Shown piece after piece: positions 56,586 through 64,000 of a stretch of 64,000 nt of DNA. Below the pieces are notes generated by a model. It did not search any database. It saw only the letters and a program-made list of their open reading frames with translations, and had not been told where the DNA came from. The translations under genes were made by a program, and so were the position numbers. This DNA comes from Erythrophleum ivorense. Its lineage: Eukaryota > Streptophyta > Magnoliopsida > Fabales > Fabaceae. How positions within the stretch are numbered: the stretch's first letter is position 1; each line of letters starts with the position of its first letter. The stretch spans positions 1-64,000 of the forward strand of contig JAIUCV010000656.1 in the NCBI GenBank assembly GCA_026724425.1. Direction: 5' to 3'.

Positions 56586-58124
56586 CAGTATACTTTATGA
56601 CTTAGGAGGGTCTATCTAGGGGAAATTACTAACCACTACGGGGTGGTTTCCCTGACATGGGGATGCCTTGTCTTTTCTTTCTCGATCCAGGGAAAGCTTT
56701 CACTGAACCTTTCATTCATATATCTCACCTAGAACGATGTTACTGGTAATCTCCCCTAGGCTTTAGCTTATGCTCAGCCTAGGCTAACCATCTCATCAGA
56801 CCTGTAGCTTACTAACTATTCTCATTCTTTTCTGAGCCTCAGTTACTGGACTACTCATACTTACCTCTTTTCTAGGCCACTCGCTATGTGCCTCACTGCT
56901 GGTAGTCTTATCTTATGTTATTTTAAGGCCACACTAACATCTATCATTCAATGTCTCATAGAGTAGCATCCTAGGTTGGAGTCAATGTCTTAAAGATGGG
57001 TCTCAACAACCTTATCATCCCTGTGTCTAACCTTCTCTATGCTAAGCTCTTTCTTAGTCTCAACTACTAGGCTCACAGATTTCTTAGTAACCTTCCACAA
57101 TTATTTACTACTCTTTTTCTCTACTTATACTAAGGTTCCCACTCTCTGTGGATCGATTGATCCCTTATTAGTTCATTCCTCAAGTTGGCCTGAATATGAC
57201 CAATATGGCACTCCATACTACCATTCGCTACGACTAACATATCATTCACCATAACTAATTAGCTTCAAGTTTACCCTAGTTTTCCTGTCTGAGTATTGGT
57301 TGCGGCAAGGAACTTTCTAGATTACCTCCCTGCTATCTGAAATAATTGGCTATGGCTAAGCAACTAATTGGCCACGGCTAACGGCCTTTGATTGGCTTAC
57401 TTTTTTAGGGATTGAAATTTTGTCTTTAGCTATCAACTCGAGCTTCATTGTCACTTTATCTAGCCTATAATCAAGTTAGAAGATTTTACATCTTGCTTTA
57501 TTCATTATAACTACTTATCATCTCAGGACCGTCAGGCTTTAGGGTGTGGCTTGTAACTCAACCTCTAGCCTGAGGGAATTAGCTTTTCGGGCTCTAATAT
57601 TTATCTAGACATTTGGGTGTTATGGCTAGGGGATAACTCTCTTTCTCATTCCCTTCTAAACTGGTCCTGTGCAGTCGTAGCCTCATCTCATACTACGCTG
57701 CATCACTACTCATCTCTATATTATGCGAGATAGCTGGGAATGGCCTGAGTATGGCTACCAGGGGAATTAGGCCTCACATACTCTCTCTAGCAAGCCTCTT
57801 CATATCAACGAGATTATTTCTCATCATTTATATCTAGGGCTTGCCACTGATCTCGGCGAGCTATCACATCCCATTAAACTCTAGTCATTGGATCCCTTAA
57901 CTTTACTTAAGCTTAGCTCTGCTCAAACTACTCTAGAGACCACTCTTTCCCTGTGTCCACTAACTTCTCCAAGACCATTCTATAACTTACTTATCATGAA
58001 TAAAGCCACAAACTACTTTCACACACCTGCAATGTCTCATACAAGGTTCTACCTATTCATTCGAGCCTTTACATAGCCCTAATGCTACATCCTCAAGCCA
58101 AATCCACTCCAAAAGAGCCTAAAA
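56586..58124 (-). other. Element D interior, segment 3
   Basis: Adjoins the primer site, where gag would lie on the minus strand, yet no Gag-like sequence is visible. 57300-57390 has TTGCGGCAA, TTGGCTATGGCTAA and TTGGCCACGGCTAA, the palindrome words of LTR C2. Confidence 0.55.
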
Positions 58125-58140
58125 CTTTTCTTTGATACCA
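58125..58140 (-). other. Primer binding site of element D (initiator-Met tRNA type)
   Basis: The minus strand reads TGGTATCAAAGAAAAG, five bases after the LTR end. The first eight bases match the initiator-Met site exactly. Confidence 0.75.
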
Positions 58141-58145
58141 ATAAA

Positions 58146-61100
58146 TGTAACACCATATATTTCTAGCTCATTTCACAACATTTTCAAGCTTTACATTCAT
58201 GAATTTCATGAAAGAGCAAAAAAAAAAAAGGAATTAAAATAATGCCTTTCTTTGTGTTGTGTCGTGTATGAAAATTCCATTCGATGTCACGTGGACCATG
58301 TGAGCTCATACAACATATTCTTATATTTAATTACATGGATAAAAATCATTTCCATCATCAAAAGTGGCCTACATTTCAAGGAACTCAAAGGGAAGTATGA
58401 AATATACATATTCATTTTTGGCTAGATTTTTTCACTTTTTCTGTCATAAAGTTGAAAAATCATAACTAATTTTAGAAAAATAGAAATTATGCATTCTTGA
58501 TCATACTAGAAATCTACACATGTCTAATTCATACTAAAAATATGTCTAGACTATCACATCCAATACAAAGGACGTTTGACACTCGAAATGGTCCAGAGGT
58601 TAGGCTGTCCACTGGTGCTATCACAAAATTCTATAGCAAACTTTAAAAATGTCCAATTAATTCCAAAAAAATTCAATCCATGTAAAGGATACCAATTTGG
58701 AAATATTTGGATGTTTTATAGTGGATAAAAATAATTTCAAACTATTTAGAGCACACCTAGACCTCAAAACTTAATCAAATAGTAACAGAGGTTGGTTGGA
58801 GTTCCAAATACTAGGAAGATTCATTGAAAATTCATATCTCCCTCTTTAGACATCCAAATGGGGTGCTTCTAGTTGGAACAGGTCACTAGGAATGTCTAGT
58901 TTCTCTGTATAAGATTTCATGGTAATTAGACATCATTTGAGGCCCATGTGACAGATTCTATTTTTGGACCTTAATGAGCAGTGACATGACCAAAACTAGA
59001 AAATTTGCCAACTTTGAAAATTCATCAAATATTCTATAAATCTCTGAAAATTATGATCTATAGGTTCCCAAAAAGCTCTCTACAAGTTCTAATTGCATGC
59101 CAAATTTTAGATCAAGAACAGACCGTTTGGACAAAACGTGATATAGGATTTCATTATGGTCAATTTTAGCTCCATATAAGATACCAAAATGTCCAAATGG
59201 TTTTCCTTGGGGTTTGGCACCTCTTGGGCAAGTCTAAAAGCATAATTGGGACTTGTGTAAGTAGCCCAAATGGTCCCAACCCACATGCATCTCATTTTGG
59301 CCATCTCACTCACACTTATACATAATTCCATAAACTGATTCAATAAGCCACATTGTCCATACATACTCAATTGGCATTCTAGTGGTCACATAATACATTC
59401 TCCCATTTAAACATGACATATTATCATAATTACATATGTTCCAAAGGCCATAGACCATATACGACAATAATTTACATCATTAGATATCAACATGGCTTTA
59501 AAGAGTAAAAACTATGTATATTGGTTTCAAGCTCTCTTCTTCAAGGTGGTTGACTTCCATTACCTTGTCCATTTGGTCCACCTAGCATGTTAGAACATTG
59601 GAGATGAGGGAATCAGATTCAAAGAATCCCAATAGCTCATCTCCCATTCAATCATACATAATGAATACAAACAAGTCTCATAAATGCCTGTATGGTCATG
59701 TTGACATATGCAAATACTCAAGAGACATTTTCATCATTTGAGAAAATCATACATAGCATATAAAGGCTTGCCAAGCAAATGCATTAGCCTTACCCAATTT
59801 CTTATAGATGTTGGACTTGCCTCACCCATTCTTTAAGAGATTCTTGAACTCAACCATGCTCTTAGGAGTCCATCTCACTTTTGGAAGAATCTTTACTTTG
59901 TCTCAACCAATCTTAAGGGTTTTTGACTCATCCTCACCGTGGCTAAGGGTTCTTAGCCTCACCATACTCAAGCAAACCCAAGCACACATCATAAACATCA
60001 TATGAAAGCATATTGTAACATCATGGCACCATGGAATCAAAGTCATGCTAAAACACTTTTCATGGCTTAAAAATACACATACATATACTTAAAGGCAAGC
60101 AAAGCAAACAATCATGCATGAGAGAAGAAGTGAGCTACCTTGGATACAATTACACACTTTTCCTCTTAAATCCAAGCTCCCTTTTTTGACCACACACACA
60201 AAAAAGTGTGGGGATGATTTCTCTTAGTTTAAACACAATTTATGGAAGCCAATTAGGTTCATAGAATTAATTCTAAGGCCACACAAGTTGCTTAGATTCT
60301 AGCTTGACCTATAAACCTTATTATGGTTCCATAATTGCACCTAATGAAGCAATACTCCTAAAATAAATTATAGGCTCCATTCTTTCCTTTCAACTATGAT
60401 TCTTGACTTCTTTTAAGCCTCTTGGAGTCATCATACAAACAAAACTAAGAGCCTAACTACATGTTGATTCTTTAGGTCATATTATGGGACATAAAGCACT
60501 ATCTCACTTTCTATGCTTCCTAAATTTTTCCCAAGGCTTCCCCTTATATTCATTCATCATATATGACTCAAAAATAGGCTTAGAAAAATTTAAAACTCTC
60601 CCTAGCTATGTTATCTCCCTTAGGCCGAGACAATGGAGGTTTTTGGCTTCCTTGGACTTTGCTTGGTTTTCTCAAAGGGAGATGCATGTGGGGAACCTCT
60701 TAGGGATCTTAGGAACTCATTTAAACTCTTATTTAGGCCTAGGAGTCATCATACAAAATCAAATTTTACAAGGTGCAATTGAAACCCTAGAAATTGCATC
60801 TTGAAATCTAATAGCCTTTTGTTAATTCCCTTTTGCATATTGTTAATCTCCACACCCTTTTTCCTAAGTTCACCCTTGGTTCTACCTAAAAACCAAGTCC
60901 TCCTAGGGTTTCCTATGTTAGGCAAAATGGAGGAGGAGGGGAACCAAAGGTAGCAACCATGGGAGGAGAAATTACCTTGTTTTCTTACTTTTTCTCACTT
61001 GAATCTCGCTTTCTTCAAGCTCCTTTCTTCAAATCCGAAATTTTTCTAAGTTTCTCCTTTAAAAAAGATTTGTAAACTCCATTTCAATAAAAGGAAATAA

Positions 61101-61884
61101 AGGAGAATGAAGGAGAGAAGGTTTGGATGGAAAAAGCATGAAAAACTACCAAGAAAGCACACCTTAAAGCTTGAATTTCTTCTCCTCTTCTTCTTCCTTT
61201 GGTGCGCCACTCTCCTAGGGTTTTTCTTTTGATTTTGGACAGAACAATCTGAAGCTATATGAGTGTGAGAGTGAGGCACCACCTATTTATAGTTGGAGGA
61301 AGAAACACTTTTCAAAAATTCTCATTCTGTCCTTTGTCTTTGGCATTTTCATTTCTCCTTCATTTTAGCTCTTTTTTTAGAACCGTCTTTTCCATTATAA
61401 AATTTAGGTTCCCAATTTAATAAAATGCTTTTGGAATCACTCAAATCAGAGCTAAAACCTTCTCGAATGAGTCTGTTAAACTTTGAGTACACCGATATTG
61501 TAAAACATTCATCAAAGGGGATTTGACTGTCTCGGGGCTTTCCATGATTTTCAGAGCCTCTGAGAACTTCGGAGAACTCAAAACTTTCATTTAAAAAGCC
61601 CTCTTATGTAAATTCCAAAATTTGCTCAAAATTACGAAAATGCCATTACATTTCATAAGTTTTTCGTAAGAAATTGTTTCTTCATTCTAGCTCCATTTTT
61701 CTTTCCGTTTGAGCCTGGGATTCTCATTTTTAGGAGTCTAGAATGCTTCCCAAATTTTTTAGGACCTTAACTAAGTCATCTCAGAGGACTTCCTTTTGTA
61801 TCTGGTGAATTTTGTTCATTTACAAAGAAATCGTATGTTACGTTTCTCACATTTTCTCTCGTTTTCAGAGAACCAAATGTTACA
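58146..61884 (-). repeat. Element D 5' LTR (right, 3739 bp)
   Basis: TGTAACACCATATATTTCTA ... AGAACCAAATGTTACA, collinear with the left LTR. A candidate TATA box reads on the minus strand at 61283-61292. Followed by AGTAC. Confidence 0.87.
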
Positions 61885-61889
61885 AGTAC
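61885..61889. other. Right target-site duplication of element D (AGTAC)
   Basis: Differs by one transition from AGTAT at 33728-33732. Confidence 0.6.
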
Positions 61890-64000
61890 ATAACAGGTCC
61901 AAATCTTCATGGAACTCAAATTCACCATTGTACTTGCATATATACAAGTTCATGCAAAGGCTCTAAAATGTCAAAATCATGCATTCTCATACATATGACT
62001 CCAAATTCATCACATGCAACCTAATTACATACTTTTACATATGTTCAAGGGTTTACATCTCATATATAACTTTTACATACATACTTTTACATTCATTTAA
62101 ACAAAATCCTATTCTATTGTCAAAGTATCATCATTCATGCTCTATAGTTTCCATTCTTTGCTTCATAAGCTTCACCTAAACAAAGTTAGATGGAAAATGG
62201 GAAAAAGTGAGATTCAAAGAGTACCAATAGCTTTTTTAGCCTTTCAAATAGGCATAAATGGAATATCATCATGTCAAAGAACACAAGCATGCACCAAAAG
62301 CTTCCAAAAATCAAATATAAATATGTTTTCAAGATCACATAAACATGTCAAGATCAAAATCAAATTCTAAGGACTTTTGGATTAGCCTCACCTATTTTTT
62401 AGAAACTTTTGACTTAGCCTCACTCATTCCAACAAACTTTTGGCCTTGTCTCACCCATTGTAAAAGAATTTTAGCTTCACCTCACCCAATGTGAGGGACT
62501 TTTGGCATAACCTCAGCCATAAAAAGTAATCTCATAATTCAAAAGCAATTCAAGAATCATAATGGTACTATAGCTTAAAGCTAATAGTTATGGGCATGTC
62601 TCATGATTCAAACACACATACAAGCATTCAATGACAATCAAACAACCAAGAAATGCATACAAGAAAGGATAAAAAGCTATATTTCTCAAGAACCACCACT
62701 TTTCTTCCTTGGGTTCTCACTTTCCTCTCTTAGCCTCACAAGTATACTTGGGAGAGACTTGATTTGCTTGGCCTAGACACATCAAACAACACACAAAGGT
62801 ATCAATGGAACCATCTCTAGCCTCAAACAAGCCTTGTATAAGCTACTTCTAGCTTTAGGTATCCATATGGCTCCATATAGTAGCATAATAAAGCAACTCA
62901 CACAATTTATTATCTTGGCTCTAATTTCTCACTCAATCTAAGTCACATGACTTCATTTAAGCTTATTAGAGTCATCACAAACTCAAATCAAGGAGCCTAA
63001 CACTAAGTTGCTTCTTTATGCATAATAGAACCTTAAACTCCTAACTTCCAAACTATGGTTCCTAAATTCAAACCAATCATTTTTTTTTGGTATCTATAAT
63101 TCATATCTAGACTATTTCTGTCTTTAAAATTAAAGAAAACTCTCCCTAGGTACCACCTAGACCCTTTGGCTGAGACATACACATATAAGGGAGCCCATGA
63201 AGTTTTGCTTGTTTTCTTAAAGAATTTGCCACTTGTGAAGCTTCCTAGATGTCCTAAGAACTCAACATACTCTTACATAAGCTAAATTATCCTTAGAAAG
63301 CTTTATAAATTCCTAAGTGCAATCAAAACCCTAATTTTTATAACTTGTTATCTATAGTCTCTTTTGAGTTCTATTGATTCCATATGATTCCTTAGGCTTC
63401 AAAGCCCCTATCTCTATCATGTTAGGACCAAAATCAAACTCCCTACATGGTGCTCTAATTTTGGTTGAAACACTCAAGCAAAAGAGAGCCAAGAACAAGT
63501 TGGGTCATGTTTTCTTACCTTATTTCAAAGCTTGCCAAGAGAGGTTTCTTAGGCTTCCAAAGTTTCCTCTAAACTCTTCTTTCCCTCTACTAAACTAGTC
63601 ACAAAAAACCTCCTTTCAAAACATCAAAACCATAAGAAGAGAGAGGAGAAAGAGGAGAAGAACTTTTGTAAAGGGAAGAGCTTGAAAAAGTAGCAAAATT
63701 TTACCTTTTTGGCTTTATTTTCTTCTTCCTTTTTCTCCCTCTTCGGTGCACCACCTTTAGTTGGTTCTATTTCTATTTTGGACTAGAAGAGTGTTAGTTA
63801 AAATGAGGGAGAGAAGTGGGATGTGATATATAACGGGTGGAGCTCATTTATAACATTTTTCAAAATTTCAACTATGTCCCTCAAATTTAGTTTGTCCATT
63901 TGAGCTCATTTCAAACCCTTTTTGAGAACTGTCTATTCCATCATAAAATTTAGGTTTCTAATTCATCAAATGCCTTTTGTTTCACCCAAATTGGATTTAA
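61890..64000 (-). repeat. LTR H, right part (continues beyond the window)
   Basis: Shares the D-type LTR layout in the same orientation but is more diverged: GAGATTCAAAGAGTACCAATAGC at 62210 against 2446-2466, the CTCACC..TTTGG runs near 62380-62510 against 2600-2790, and CATAAAATTTAGGTTTC at 63942. Probably the remainder of the LTR begun at 26993, displaced by F and D. No coding sequence recognised. Confidence 0.6.

Larger units (their letters stand above)
33733..61884 (-). mobile_element. Element D: long-LTR, apparently non-coding retrotransposon with three nested insertions
   Basis: Outer LTRs of about 3.73 kb at 33733-40812 and 58146-61884, each TGTAACACCATATATTTCTA..TGTTACA. Flanks are AGTAT (left) and AGTAC (right), a target duplication with one transition. 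A polypurine tract at 40813-40828 and an initiator-Met-like primer site at 58125-58140 put it on the minus strand. With element B, solo LTR I and LTR C2 removed, the interior is about 4.6 kb and I find no gag or pol motif. Long LTRs with a non-coding interior fit the LARD class described in barley and other plants. Confidence 0.8.

Overview
The window looks like plant repeat-rich heterochromatin, probably pericentromeric DNA of an angiosperm. It is AT-rich, I recognise no intact cellular gene, tRNA or rRNA, and almost every base falls in LTR-retrotransposon sequence. Evidence for the lineage is two kinds of primer binding site: an initiator-Met type (TGGTATCAGAG) next to 3-4 kb LTRs with TGTAACA/TGTTACA ends, as in Ty3/gypsy elements, and an Asp-tRNA type (TGGCGCCGTTGCCGGGGA) next to 2.5-2.8 kb LTRs, as in Athila/Tat-lineage elements. 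Family letters A to I are mine.

Layout. 1-7600: element E (plus strand; end of its 5' LTR, PBS, decayed gag, a reverse-transcriptase fragment), broken by a D-type LTR (990-4860) and a C-type LTR (5086-7600). 7601-8687 plus 24172-24535: one minus-strand C-type LTR split by element A. 8693-24166: element A, with three LTRs and two internal regions in tandem, flanked once by the 5-bp target duplication GCAAT. 24536-26992: C-type and A-type LTR fragments and a decayed gag-protease gene of element C (minus). 26993-27686: start of LTR H, which continues at 61890-64000. 27687-33717: solo LTR F (duplication AGTAT) with solo LTR G nested in it (TTCCA). 33733-61884: element D (minus), a long-LTR element with a non-coding interior, carrying three nested insertions: solo LTR C2 (36786-40126), element B (41887-51505, duplication TAGAC) and solo LTR I (53486-56580, duplication CTTAT).

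A and B are two diverged members of one non-autonomous family. Neither encodes recognisable protease, reverse transcriptase or integrase. Both carry one unusual acidic, Cys-containing gene, broken in all copies, plus conserved non-coding signals: a leader hairpin with a GTGCAC palindrome, and two polypurine tracts each preceded by a small AGGA-loop hairpin. They must have moved with enzymes supplied by other elements.

The most unexpected structure is in the non-coding LTR DNA of families C, G, H and I: arrays of short palindromes with centres about 21-22 bp apart, grouped in C into units of about 72 bp. Palindrome sequence differs between families and copies, but symmetry and spacing recur.
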